Origin: Brasilonema bromeliae SPC951
GTDB lineage: Bacteria; Cyanobacteriota; Cyanobacteriia; Cyanobacteriales; Nostocaceae
NCBI RefSeq assembly: GCF_012912135.1
Contig: NZ_QMEB01000001.1
Location: forward strand, 23,560 to 66,606
DNA: 43,047 nucleotides
Reading direction: 5' to 3'
A program made the position numbers and the translations under genes. A model generated the notes under the pieces. That model was not told where the DNA came from. It saw nothing but the letters and a program-made list of their open reading frames with translations, and ran no database searches. This document shows positions 19,523-29,757 of the stretch, piece by piece. Every line of letters begins with the position of its first letter. Positions within the stretch are counted from its first letter, which is position 1.

Positions 19523-20152
19523 CTAAATCCTTTCCCTCACCCAATTCCGAAAATTCCGCGTCATTCCCATCACTCCAATTCTTTGACTTTCCTCTAAAAA
19601 TTGTGGAATTTCAATTAAAGACAATTGTGCAAAAGTAGGCGAATTATTGCACTCGACATATTCCCCTTGTTGCAGTTGGTAAATGTGCAGCACACCTTCG
19701 TCATAACGCCAAAGTTCAGGAACACCTAAAGAAGCATAAATCTGGAATCGATCCAGAGATGAGCTGGTCAAATCTACTTCTACCACTAAGTCGGGTGGCG
19801 GATCGTTATTTAAATTAATTTCTGTTTTGTTTCTCACCCGTGCTTCATTGCGGATGTAGTAGCTGCTATCGGGTTCAGCACCACGCCGCAAATCTTCGCG
19901 TTTCAAGGTTGTGGAACCTGTAGGAAGAATTTCTAAATTCAACTCTTCCCCAAGAACAAAAATCAGACGTTCTATTAATCTATTCCAATATTCATGGGGC
20001 AAGAGTGGCGTCATAATTTCCAGCGTACCTCTGTCATAAGTCAGTCGGGAGGCTCGGTCTTCTCCCATTTCTGCTAGCATGGTTTCAAAGGTCTGCCAGC
20101 TAATGTTTCTTAAAACAACCCTTGATTCTGAGGGGATGCGTGTTGTTACCAT
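19523..20152 (-). CDS. Uma2-family (DUF820) endonuclease-like protein
   Basis: GTLEIMTPLLPHEYWNRLIERLI..GAEPDSSYYI..PPDLVVEVDLTSSSLDRFQIYASLGVPELWRYD. Confidence 0.92.
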   Translation of the reverse strand: MVTTRIPSESRVVLRNISWQTFETMLAEMGEDRASRLTYDRGTLEIMTPLLPHEYWNRLIERLIFVLGEELNLEILPTGSTTLKREDLRRGAEPDSSYYIRNEARVRNKTEINLNNDPPPDLVVEVDLTSSSLDRFQIYASLGVPELWRYDEGVLHIYQLQQGEYVECNNSPTFAQLSLIEIPQFLEESQRIGVMGMTRNFRNWVRERI

Positions 20153-20309
20153 TGCTCTATCGGGTACAGGCTCATATCATACAACATAGCGTTTTATGAA
20201 TTTAAAGTAATCAAGTAAAAAGCATCCTCCTTAAGTAAGAGTTTTGACACAAAAACAGTGAGATAAAATAGAGGAAGTAGGATTCGGGGGACCATATTAC
20301 TGGTCATAG

Positions 20310-22106
20310 ATGCTTATCGAGACTATCTTTGGTAATCTCCAAGGTTTAAAGTCTAGTCAGCTGAAACAAATACAGCGACTGTACCACCAGCGCATATCGG
20401 GCGATCGCATCACAACGCCTGAGTTTTCCCAGCGACTGGCAGCAATTAGCACTGAAATCAATCAGCCTGTGTGTGCTTACCTCAACCGTCGCGGACAAGT
20501 CATCCGCGTAGGGGTAGGTACACCGCGCCAAACGCAAATTCCACCTTTGGAATTACCCCGTTATGGCGCAGAACGATTGAGCGGTATTCGTTGCATCGCC
20601 ACTCAGCTAAAGCCAGAACCGCCTAATGAAGCGGCGCTGACTGCTATGGCATTGCAACGATTGGATGCCTTAGTGATGCTAAACATTACCGGAACAGGAT
20701 TTCAACGACGCGGTGGCGGCGCGACGGGCTATGTCAAGGAAGCTTACTTAGCTCATTTGACACCCCAAGACGCTCGCGCCCTGATCAGCAGCTCAGCAAT
20801 GGAAAAAGTTTCTCATCTTCCACCTGCAGGCGGGGAGAATAAAGAGGGTAAAGAACAAAAGAACAACCTTCCATACACAAGTTGGAGCGTTTCGCCACCC
20901 ATGAGTGTGGATATGCTGACAAATCAGGACTTGATGGAGTTGGTGGAAGGACTCGAAGCAGAGTTCCGGCGGGAATTTGTCGCCCAAGATGTAGACACCG
21001 ATCATGATCGCGTCCTGATTGTTGGTGTTATGACTGATGATACGACAGCCCAACAATTCCAAGACACCTTGGAAGAATTGGCACGGTTGGTGGATACGGC
21101 TGGGGGAGAGGTGTTGCAGATGATGCGACAGAAGCGATCGCGCATTCATCCTCAAACAGTTGTTGGTGAAGGTAAAGTCCAAGAAATCGCCGTAGCTGCT
21201 CAAACCCTAGGAGCAAACCTCATCGTTTTCGACCGCGATCTCTCACCCACACAAGTTCGTAATTTAGAATTGCAAATTGGAGTTCGGGTAGTTGACCGCA
21301 CTGAAGTGATTTTGGATATCTTTGCTCAACGCGCTCAATCTCGTGCTGGTAAATTGCAAGTTGAACTCGCACAGTTAGAATATATGCTACCACGACTGGC
21401 TGGTCGAGGTCAAGCAATGTCCAGGCTGGGGGGTGGTATTGGGACTCGTGGTCCTGGTGAAACTAAACTAGAAACAGAACGCCGTGGCATTGGGCGGCGT
21501 ATTTCCAGACTACAACAAGAAGTGAATCAACTACAAGCACATCGGGAGCGGTTGCGCCAGCGGCGACAACATCAGGAGGTTCCGTCAGTGGCTATTGTTG
21601 GTTACACCAACGCTGGCAAATCTACCTTGCTCAATACTCTCACGAATGCTGAGGTTTACACAGCAGACCAGTTATTTGCCACTCTCGACCCCACCACACG
21701 CCGCTTGGTGATTCCCCATCCCGAAACGGATGAACCTCAAGAAATTCTGGTGACAGATACAGTAGGGTTTATTCACGAACTGCCCGCATCTTTAATGGAT
21801 GCGTTCCGCGCCACCCTAGAGGAAGTCACAGAAGCTGATGCTTTGTTGCATTTGGTAGATTTGTCTCATCCTGCTTGGTTGAGTCATATTCGCTCTGTCA
21901 GAGAAATTCTCTCACAAATGCCCATCACTCCGGGTCCCGCGCTAGTTGTTTTTAACAAGATTGATGAAGTAGATAGCAAAAACTTAGCATTAGCGCAGGA
22001 AGAGTTTCCCCTAGCGGTGTTTATTTCCGCGAGCGAGCGTTTAGGGTTAGAAACCTTACGTCAGCGTCTCGGTCAACTGGTTGAATATGCGGCTTCTTAT
22101 CATTAA
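20310..22106 (+). CDS. hflX: GTPase HflX
   Basis: G1 GYTNAGKSTLLN, DTVGFI, GGGIGTRGPGETKLE signature. Confidence 0.95.
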   Translation: MLIETIFGNLQGLKSSQLKQIQRLYHQRISGDRITTPEFSQRLAAISTEINQPVCAYLNRRGQVIRVGVGTPRQTQIPPLELPRYGAERLSGIRCIATQLKPEPPNEAALTAMALQRLDALVMLNITGTGFQRRGGGATGYVKEAYLAHLTPQDARALISSSAMEKVSHLPPAGGENKEGKEQKNNLPYTSWSVSPPMSVDMLTNQDLMELVEGLEAEFRREFVAQDVDTDHDRVLIVGVMTDDTTAQQFQDTLEELARLVDTAGGEVLQMMRQKRSRIHPQTVVGEGKVQEIAVAAQTLGANLIVFDRDLSPTQVRNLELQIGVRVVDRTEVILDIFAQRAQSRAGKLQVELAQLEYMLPRLAGRGQAMSRLGGGIGTRGPGETKLETERRGIGRRISRLQQEVNQLQAHRERLRQRRQHQEVPSVAIVGYTNAGKSTLLNTLTNAEVYTADQLFATLDPTTRRLVIPHPETDEPQEILVTDTVGFIHELPASLMDAFRATLEEVTEADALLHLVDLSHPAWLSHIRSVREILSQMPITPGPALVVFNKIDEVDSKNLALAQEEFPLAVFISASERLGLETLRQRLGQLVEYAASYH

Positions 22107-22313
22107 ATAAATTTTATTCTCTGTCAGTATAGGGGTGTGGGGTGTTAGTGCAGAATAAACGCAGCTCCTCCACCCCTAAATTCTGCCCTAAATTCTGACT
22201 GATATTAGGGGAAGCGATACCACCACATGACAAACTTAGTCATGAATAAAATTTGTGGTGTAAGTCCTACAAAGACGTATGATGAGGCATAATAAATTTT
22301 CCGCAACGCCTCC

Positions 22314-23177
22314 ATGCGTCGAGACTCAATTTTCTACAAACTATTTCAACAATCCCCAAGCCTATTATTTGAATTATTGGCAAATCCCCCAGCCAATGCT
22401 GACAATTACCGCTTTGATTCAGTGGCTGTTAAGGAACCGAAATTTGAAATTGACGGCGTGTTTCTTCCACCTGATACCACTGATGCAGGAATTGTGTATT
22501 TCAGTGAAGTCCAATTTCAAAAAGATGAAAGACTCTACGAAAGGCTATTTGCCGAGTCATTATTGTACTTCTATCGCAATCGCGTCAGATACAGTGATTG
22601 GCAAGCTGTAGTCATCTACCCGTCGCGTAGTACTGAACAAAGCGATACTCATCCCTATCGAGCACTATTGAATAGCGAACAAGTGCATCGTGTTTACTTG
22701 GATGAATTAGGAGATATTCGCCAATTACCTCTGTTGTTAGCCCTAATGGTACTAACTACGGTAGCAGAAGACCAAGCACCAGAACAAGCCAGGTATTTGC
22801 TCACCAGAACACGTCAAGAACAGTCCCAAGCATCAAGTCGCGCCATAATAGAAATGATAACGACGATAATGGTGTACAAATTTGAACAATTAAGCCGAGC
22901 CGAGGTGGAAGTTATGCTGGGAATAACTTTAGAGCAAACGAGAGTTTATCAAGAAATTAAGGAAGAAGGACGACAAGAAGGACGACAAGAAGGACAACAG
23001 GAAGCAACAGTTAAATTGATTGTTCGACTGTTGACTAAGCGCCTTGGGCAAGAACTTTCTGAGGAAATGCAAGCAACAATTTCTCATTTACCCTTAGGAG
23101 TGCTTGAGAATCTCAGCGTTGCCCTGTTGGATTTTACCAACTTGGCGGATTTACAAGCTTGGTTAGATGCACAGTAA
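22314..23177 (+). CDS. DUF2887 / Rpn-family recombination-promoting nuclease-like protein
   Basis: MRRDSIFYKLFQQSPSLLFELLANPP..YFSEVQFQKDERLYERLFAESLLYFYRNR; EGRQEGRQEGQQEA tail. Confidence 0.85.
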   Translation: MRRDSIFYKLFQQSPSLLFELLANPPANADNYRFDSVAVKEPKFEIDGVFLPPDTTDAGIVYFSEVQFQKDERLYERLFAESLLYFYRNRVRYSDWQAVVIYPSRSTEQSDTHPYRALLNSEQVHRVYLDELGDIRQLPLLLALMVLTTVAEDQAPEQARYLLTRTRQEQSQASSRAIIEMITTIMVYKFEQLSRAEVEVMLGITLEQTRVYQEIKEEGRQEGRQEGQQEATVKLIVRLLTKRLGQELSEEMQATISHLPLGVLENLSVALLDFTNLADLQAWLDAQ

Positions 23178-23228
23178 ATCATACAACTGAGCGAATAAGG
23201 CAAAAGCGCGTTGTAAGAGCGTGCATCC

Positions 23229-24398
23229 CTATCGTACTTCTCCTGTTGTCAGAGGTGTCACTGGCTGACCTGTGGGTAACCGTTCTTGAAGCTCTGCAAG
23301 TCTAATATTCGGTAGATGAGGTAACACAAGCTTGGCAAAATAGTGAGATTCCTCAATCAGGGGATAGCCAGAGAAAATAAATGCTCGAATTCCCATATCC
23401 AAGTAACGATGCAGTCGTTCAAGTATCTGAGATGGATTTCCCACGAGTGCTCCTCCACACCCAGAACGCGCTCGTCCTATTCCCATCCATAAGTTCCCCT
23501 CGATGTAGTCGTCAGAGTCAGCAACTGTTCGCAGGGTATCCTGTTTCAGGACGCCTACGGAGCGAGAATCTTGTGCGCGAGATTTCAACTGTACACCGCG
23601 AGCTGCATCGAGTTGCGATATTAAAGTTTTTGCCCATAAACGCGCCTCTTCCTCGGTTTCGCGTACAATCACATGAATGCGGAGTCCAAAATCGATACGC
23701 CGTCCATATGCAGCAGCCCTCTTTGAAAGGTCCTGCATACTTTCAAATAGACCTTCTTCAGTATCGGGCCACATCAGAAAAACATCGCAGTATTGAGCAC
23801 ACACATCGCGAGAACCTGGTGATAGACCGCCGAAGTAAAGCAGTGGTCCGCCATGTTGCTGATACGGTTTGACTGGGTAACTCGGTAAGCTGAAGCGATA
23901 AATCTCTCCTGAATGGTGTATTTTTTCTTGCGTCCACGCCTGTTGAAGAATTTGGATCACTTCTTTACACCGTTGATAGCGATATTCAGGGTCTTCAACA
24001 AGACCAGGGAGTTCAGAATTAATGATGTTTACGGTGAGCCGTCCCTGTAAAAGATGGTCTAACGTCGAGAGATGACGTGCGAGCATAGGAGGGTGGATCT
24101 CGCCTGTGCGTATTGCGGTGAGTAAACTGATTTGTTGGAGTTGGGATGCGATCGCCCCCGCAAAAGGTAACACCTCCTGACCCAACATATAGCTTGTAGG
24201 CAGTAGAATGTTCTTATAGCCCAACGCATCTGCTGTGAGCACAATATCACGGCAATGTTCGTAGTTGCTGCGCCGAGAGGGGTCAAGCTTTCCTAAACGA
24301 TCAGTGTCACCCCCGCATAGATCGGCAAACCAACCCACCTCAGATACCCTCTGATGCGTCCTAATAGTCGAAAGCCGAGGTACATCGCCTTTAAACAT
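23229..24398 (-). CDS. LLM-class flavin-dependent monooxygenase (SsuD-like)
   Basis: Luciferase-like fold motifs: GEIHPPMLARHLSTLDHLLQGRLTVNIINSE, GGPLLYFGGLSPGSRDVCAQYCDVFLMWPDTEE. Confidence 0.88.
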   Translation of the reverse strand: MFKGDVPRLSTIRTHQRVSEVGWFADLCGGDTDRLGKLDPSRRSNYEHCRDIVLTADALGYKNILLPTSYMLGQEVLPFAGAIASQLQQISLLTAIRTGEIHPPMLARHLSTLDHLLQGRLTVNIINSELPGLVEDPEYRYQRCKEVIQILQQAWTQEKIHHSGEIYRFSLPSYPVKPYQQHGGPLLYFGGLSPGSRDVCAQYCDVFLMWPDTEEGLFESMQDLSKRAAAYGRRIDFGLRIHVIVRETEEEARLWAKTLISQLDAARGVQLKSRAQDSRSVGVLKQDTLRTVADSDDYIEGNLWMGIGRARSGCGGALVGNPSQILERLHRYLDMGIRAFIFSGYPLIEESHYFAKLVLPHLPNIRLAELQERLPTGQPVTPLTTGEVR

Positions 24399-24508
24399 AT
24401 TTTTTTTCTCCTAAATAACTCTGTAAGTTGTACTCGACTTTAGTCATATTTAGATAAGACGGCTCATTGCCAGCAAAACTACAGAAAAACTAGGTAATAA
24501 TAATTTAT

Positions 24509-24589
24509 CAGTAATTATCCTGAATTATCCTGAACTTATAAAGAATAATTAAAACTGCCATGAAAACTTTTGCTAATCTGCTGATATCG
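24509..24589 (+). pseudogene. Truncated duplicate of the 5' region of the LapA-like gene at 42234-42509
   Basis: 81 bp matching the reverse complement of 42480-42560 with 3 mismatches by eye; reads MKTFANLLIS then stop. Confidence 0.85.
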
Positions 24590-24789
24590 TAGTCAACACC
24601 TAAGTCTCGTGAGTTTTAGCTATCGACCAGCTACACTCATGTGGACGTATGAAGAAGACAGGCACGGTAAGCGTAGAGAGTAGGGGGGGTCATCTACGGC
24701 TGAGACTCCCGACGAGTGTCGCTCAAGGCGCTGCTAGGTACATCTCCACGCGACTAGAGGACAATAAAATCTGAAACTTCTGTGACTAG

Positions 24790-24969
24790 CCGATTCTTTT
24801 AATCTTTGCCAGTTTTACTTGGACGGCTTTTTTGTTCGTCGAACTCACGTTGATTAACCCAAATCTCCGCATCCGCCAGATTATTAACTATCGCCGTCCA
24901 AGCGTTGGACAACCCCTACAAGAAGTGCTACTGGTGGGCTTTGGAGTTGAACAAAAAACAGTTCCTTAA
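24790..24969 (+). pseudogene. Startless 59-codon reading frame with a TM-like start; unidentified gene remnant
   Basis: PILLIFASFTWTAFLFVELTLINPNLRIRQIINYRRPSVGQPLQEVLLVGFGVEQKTVP*. Confidence 0.3.
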
Positions 24970-25308
24970 AATTCTCAGAAACTTGAAAAATGAATTAAGA
25001 AACGTTAATACTTCCTAAGCGCGATTGCCCAAAGGGCAGACGCCAGAGGCGTATCGCCTGCTTGCTGACTAAAGTCCTGGATGCCACAATAGTCCATGAA
25101 AATACAAAATCTCCTCCGTTATGACTATGGCGGCTTTCAGCAACAGCGATTGACTGCATTTTGATGATGTCTCAGTGATGTCAAACTGATGTAACTAATC
25201 TACACAATAAAACTTAACGATTCTTAATCTTTTTGGTTACAACGTTATATGAAGATTGAGGGTGTGCAAGGTGTAAAACCTTGGTATAAAGTTAAAAAAC
25301 TCACACGA

Positions 25309-25377
25309 TTGAGAGTTTTTCTAGCTCCTAGAGTCGATAATAACTCTCAACTCTAAATTTGTTGCTTGAAAAAGCAA
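25309..25377 (+). promoter_or_regulatory. cpeC 5' leader hairpins
   Basis: ttgagagtt(25309-25317)/aactctcaa(25342-25350), and ttgctt-gaaa-aagcaa (25362-25377), upstream of cpeC RBS. Confidence 0.5.
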
Positions 25378-25444
25378 TTCTTAATTTACTTAATCTTTTG
25401 AGATAATCACTTCTCATTATGTTGTTCACCAGGAGATTTGCTTA

Positions 25445-26293
25445 ATGCCTTTTGGACCAGCATCACGTTTAGGAGTTAGCCTATTTGAGGAAACCCCTCC
25501 ACTTGAGTGGGTTCCAGGTCTGTCTGAAGAAGAAGCACAAACCCTCATTAAAGCCGTCTACAGGCAAGTGCTGGGTAATGCGTACGTCATGGAAAGTGAG
25601 CGGCTGACAGTGCCAGAATCACAATTCAAACGTGGTGAACTCAGTGTTCGTGAGTTCGTTCGGGCTGTAGCAAAGTCCGATCTCTACTTCTCCCGTTTTG
25701 GTGACACTCCCCGCTATCGTTTTATCGAGCTAAACTTCCGGCATTTGCTCGGTCGTGCCCCCAACAGTTACGATGAAATGAAGGCTCACAGCGCCATCCT
25801 GGATGCGGGTGATTTTGAAGCTGAAATCGACTCCTACCTTGACAGTGACGAATATCAGAACACTTTCGGTGAAAACCTCGTGCCTTACATCAGAGGCTAC
25901 AAGACCGAAGCATTGAGCCACATGATAGGCTTTACCCATACCTTCCAGTTGGTGCGGGGTGCTTCCACTAGCTCTCTCAAGGCAGATTTGGCAGGTAAGT
26001 CTCCGAAACTCAACTCACTAGTCATTAATGCAACTCCAACCCCTGTGGTTCCACCTGGAACCACTTTCCGCAACCCGCCAGTCAGTTCACGTGTTCGTCT
26101 TGGTGTGGGAGCAAGCGAAGAAGGTAAAGTTTACCGCATCGAAGTCACTGGCTACCGAGCAAATGCGGTTAACCGAGTTTCCAAGTTCCGCCGCAGCAAT
26201 CAGGTTTACTTGGTACCGTTCGATAAGCTTTCGGAAGAGTATCAACGGATTCACAGACAGGGCGGTGTCATCGCTAGTATCACGCCTGTATAG
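25445..26293 (+). CDS. cpeC: Phycoerythrin-associated rod linker polypeptide CpeC
   Basis: PBS linker domain ([36 protein letters not shown]) plus C-terminal CpcD-like domain; first in cpeCDESTR order. Confidence 0.9.
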   Translation: MPFGPASRLGVSLFEETPPLEWVPGLSEEEAQTLIKAVYRQVLGNAYVMESERLTVPESQFKRGELSVREFVRAVAKSDLYFSRFGDTPRYRFIELNFRHLLGRAPNSYDEMKAHSAILDAGDFEAEIDSYLDSDEYQNTFGENLVPYIRGYKTEALSHMIGFTHTFQLVRGASTSSLKADLAGKSPKLNSLVINATPTPVVPPGTTFRNPPVSSRVRLGVGASEEGKVYRIEVTGYRANAVNRVSKFRRSNQVYLVPFDKLSEEYQRIHRQGGVIASITPV

Positions 26294-26367
26294 CAAAAAT
26301 GGCGATCAGCGATTAGCAGTTTGTTGATAACACCAGACTTAGAGAATAGGTAAGCCCGTTGAGCCAC

Positions 26368-26492
26368 GGCGATGCTCCTTTGGAGGAGCCCTATGCCCCA
26401 AATCGAAGACTTGGGGAGAGAGATTCTTTGCCGAATCCCTCTAGGCAAACAAGGGCGATTGCCCAAAGGGCAGACGCTGCTAGGCGTATCGC
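26368..26492 (+). repeat. Inverted repeat copy A, cpeC-cpeD intergenic region
   Basis: ggcgatgctcctttgg...ccaaatcgaagacttggggagagagattctttgcc...caaacaagggcgattgcccaaagggcagacgctgctaggcgtatcgc; aligns to the reverse complement of 27599-27722. Confidence 0.8.
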
Positions 26493-26761
26493 TCATGGGG
26501 AAAAGACGCGCTTGTACACTCGACACCCCCCTTGTTCGAGAGTTAGGGGCGCTTTCCCAAACCCCAGAATAAGGGAGCGACTTGTTCCCAAAGCTATCCT
26601 AAGCAGTTGAAACTGGAAGCCCTAACCTCTACGCAGCAATCATCGAGTGCGTACCGTAAGGCATCGCAAAGTAGGTTGGGGTACTTCAGTTGCTAATCGG
26701 TGAGTATAAAGTGAGTTTTGAATTCTGAGCAAAACAAGTGTTAGGAGTATTCGCGTAAATT

Positions 26762-27517
26762 ATGGCAACAATAGCACCAATAGAACTCTGGTCCACCCGC
26801 GACCTGGAGGATGTACAAGCAGTCATTCGGGCAGTCTACAAGCAGGTTTTAGGCAATCCCCACGTGATGGAAAGTGAGCGCTTGGTGACTGCAGAATCAC
26901 AATTGAAGGATAGCACTATCTCTGTACGGGACTTTGTCCGGGCAGTTGGTAAGTCGGATTTCTACCGCTCACGTTATTTTGAAGCGTGTGCTCCCTATCG
27001 TTTTATAGAATTGAATTTCAAGCACTTCCTCGGTCGTCCACCACAGTCACAAGCGGAGATTTCCGAGCACATCGTTCGTTGTGTGGAAAAGGGATACGAC
27101 GCTGAAATCGACTCCTACATCGATAGCGAAGAGTACCAGTCAGCATTTGGCGAAAATGTTGTACCCTACAATCGCGGGGTGAAAACGGAAGTTGGGCGCA
27201 GCCAGGTTACCTATAACCGTACGTTTGCTCTGGATCGTGGTCCTTCTCAAATTAGTAGCGCTGTTAAATCCTCTCAACTGGTTTATGCAGTCGCTACCAA
27301 CAGCCCGAACAAGATAAAACCAGCAGATGTTAACCTCGGTGGTTCGGGTGAAGCGAACAAAAAGAAATTCAAGATTTTAGTGCAGGGTTCCAAGTTTGAT
27401 AGCCCTCGTCGGGTCAGCACCACCGAATACATTGTTCCTGGTGACCGGATGACCCCTCAAATTCAGCGGATTAACCGCACCGGCGCTAAGATTGTCAGCA
27501 TCACTGAGATTGTCTAG
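26762..27517 (+). CDS. cpeD: Phycoerythrin-associated rod linker polypeptide CpeD
   Basis: [93 protein letters not shown]. Confidence 0.9.
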   Translation: MATIAPIELWSTRDLEDVQAVIRAVYKQVLGNPHVMESERLVTAESQLKDSTISVRDFVRAVGKSDFYRSRYFEACAPYRFIELNFKHFLGRPPQSQAEISEHIVRCVEKGYDAEIDSYIDSEEYQSAFGENVVPYNRGVKTEVGRSQVTYNRTFALDRGPSQISSAVKSSQLVYAVATNSPNKIKPADVNLGGSGEANKKKFKILVQGSKFDSPRRVSTTEYIVPGDRMTPQIQRINRTGAKIVSITEIV

Positions 27518-27598
27518 GCATCAACCTTCAAGAATTGCACAGGCATGTTCTTTGCAATTCTTGAGAGCTTTGCTCGTGCTGTGAGATGAGTATTTGCA

Positions 27599-27722
27599 GG
27601 CGATACGCCTAGCAGCGTCTGCCCAAAGGGCAGACGCCCTTGTTTGCCCAAAACAATTCTTTGCCCAATCTCCCTCCCCAAATTTTCGATTTGAGGAGAG
27701 GGTACGTCAAGGAAGCATCGCC
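27599..27722 (-). repeat. Inverted repeat copy B, cpeD-cpeE intergenic region
   Basis: Reverse complement aligns with 26368-26492. Confidence 0.8.
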
Positions 27723-28056
27723 CAAAAGTGCTCAGACAAAACAGTCTTAAAACGCCATCCTCGCACAAAAATCTGCCCAAGGGGCGATGCTCCTTTGGAA
27801 CTGTCTTAATAAAAGTGATCAAAAAAACCTTGAACCTCTGGTTTAATGAGTTGAAATTTCGATAAGATTATGCTAGCAACTATGTGCAATGACCAATTGA
27901 GCTGTTCCATTGGATGTCACTCATACTCATCATTCGCCATAGGAATTGAAAAATAGCTTTGAACCTATTGTCTAATCAGCTTACCGATTAAATCACGAGA
28001 ATGATTTCTCAACTTTATCAAACTGAACAATAAACACTTCATTAGGAGAAATTCCC

Positions 28057-28821
28057 ATGGCACTTTGGATTGCAGATGCAGAGTCTGTTGAACTACGCCC
28101 CAACACTTCAGAGGATGATCTACAGACGATCATTCGGGCAGTGTATCGGCAAGTGCTAGGCAATGCTCATGTTATGGAAAGTCAGCGCCTTACCAGTGCA
28201 GAATCCTTGCTGCGCAATGGTGATATTACCGTTCGAGGATTTGTGAGAGCCATTGCCCAATCCGAACTATACCGCTCGTTGTTTTTTGATACTTCATCCT
28301 CCTACCGTTTCATTGAATTGAACTTCAAGCATCTGTTAGGACGCGCTCCTGTTGATCAGACTGAGATTTCTAGACATGTTCTCATTTACAATGAGCAGGG
28401 CTACGAAGCGGAGATTAACTCCTACATTGACAGTGATGAGTATATCCAAAGTTTTGGCGAAAACGTAGTTCCTTCCTCACGCGGCAATCGTACTCAAACT
28501 GGCATTAAGAATGTCGGCTTTAATCGCACCTTCGCTCTAGATCGAGGATTTGCTGCCTATGATGCTGCTGGCAAAAACGCGAAATTGATTAGTGATGTCG
28601 GAGGTAACCTCCCAACAAAAATCAAATTCCCAGCAACTGGCTCTGGAGCTTACAGTAATACTGGCAAGCGTTTCCGGATTACTGTTACCAAGGGTAGTTC
28701 TAATCCCCGTATGAATCAGGGCAAAGTCACTTTTAAAGTTGGCTATAACCAAATGTCGCAGAAGATTCAGAACATCCAAAAGACTGGCGGCAAGATTCTC
28801 AGCATTACTGAAGTTGCTTAG
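28057..28821 (+). CDS. cpeE: Phycoerythrin-associated rod linker polypeptide CpeE
   Basis: [64 protein letters not shown]-terminal CpcD-like domain. Confidence 0.88.
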   Translation: MALWIADAESVELRPNTSEDDLQTIIRAVYRQVLGNAHVMESQRLTSAESLLRNGDITVRGFVRAIAQSELYRSLFFDTSSSYRFIELNFKHLLGRAPVDQTEISRHVLIYNEQGYEAEINSYIDSDEYIQSFGENVVPSSRGNRTQTGIKNVGFNRTFALDRGFAAYDAAGKNAKLISDVGGNLPTKIKFPATGSGAYSNTGKRFRITVTKGSSNPRMNQGKVTFKVGYNQMSQKIQNIQKTGGKILSITEVA

Positions 28822-29136
28822 ACCATAATACAGTGATCAGTGAACAGTGAGACAGAGTGCTGCCTTTGGGTTTCCCTTATGCTGGCTCTCCCGTTGGGTT
28901 ATCACCTTGCTCACTGATAACTGTTCGCTGCGTCTTTGGTAATTACTCCCTTCGATGCTCTAAAATTACCTCTGCCAAAGCGTTGCGTATTTTCTCTGCG
29001 CTCTGGTGCGTTTTTAAAATTGGTAATGTTTTAGGTAGAAAGGGAGTAGTTACAGAACGTTTCAAAATCACCGGCGAAGTGGCAAACAAATATCCAAAAA
29101 GTTAGTGGTTGTTCTGTTGCTCTTAAAATTCATTGC

Positions 29137-29688
29137 ATGAAATCGATGGATATTACGCAGTTTGTTGAGCTTTCAATTGGGCGTTGGCGATCGCAACGTA
29201 GCGCCCACCATTTAGCATTTAGCCACTTTGAAGCTGTGCAATCGGTGATTGATATTATTGCACTCTCACCTGACGATCCGGATGTCATGACTCTGTGTAA
29301 GTCATACAATATTGACCAAAGCCAGATTGTGTCTCCCTTTGGGATGTCTTGGGAGGGACAGTCGGATTGGGATGAAGACGCACAGATGAAAGGGAGTAGT
29401 ATACTCGTACCAGTTCCCGATCCTAATGTCCCTAATCGGGGCAAATTACTTAGAGATCAGGGATACGCTGAAACCATCGCAGCGGCTGGTGACTATCACC
29501 TGACAGAAGATGGGACATTTGTCCTGCTGACGACATATGATCGAGCAGCGGCTGAAGAGAAAATTTGGTTTGCCAATCCAAACTTGCGATTTCGCGTGTC
29601 ACTCATCAAAACGAGTGGTGGAAGTGGAGTGGTGACTGCATCGTTTGCCTCAGAAATTCGTTCGTCGAGTAGTTCAGTAAACAGTTAA
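29137..29688 (+). CDS. cpeS: Phycobiliprotein lyase CpeS
   Basis: MDITQFVELSIGRWRSQRSAHHLAFSHFEAVQS..GTFVLLTTYDRAAAEEKIWFANPNLRFRVS. Confidence 0.93.
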   Translation: MKSMDITQFVELSIGRWRSQRSAHHLAFSHFEAVQSVIDIIALSPDDPDVMTLCKSYNIDQSQIVSPFGMSWEGQSDWDEDAQMKGSSILVPVPDPNVPNRGKLLRDQGYAETIAAAGDYHLTEDGTFVLLTTYDRAAAEEKIWFANPNLRFRVSLIKTSGGSGVVTASFASEIRSSSSSVNS

Positions 29689-29756
29689 CAGTAAACAGTG
29701 ATCAACTGACAACTGATAATTGATAACTGATAATTGATAACTGATAACTGATAGAT
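29677..29756. repeat. Short tandemly repeated repetitive (STRR) sequence between cpeS and cpeT
   Basis: cagtaaacagttaacagtaaacagtgatcaactgacaactgataattgataactgataattgataactgataactgatag. Confidence 0.85.
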
Positions 29757-29757
29757 C

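Noticed and set aside
26251-26610. Overlapping ORFs at 26251-26610 and 27514-27822 encoding similar PQIE(D/N)LGREI..GKQGRLP..QTLLGVS peptides
   Set aside because: They are translations of the inverted dispersed repeats around cpeD; no independent evidence of a gene.
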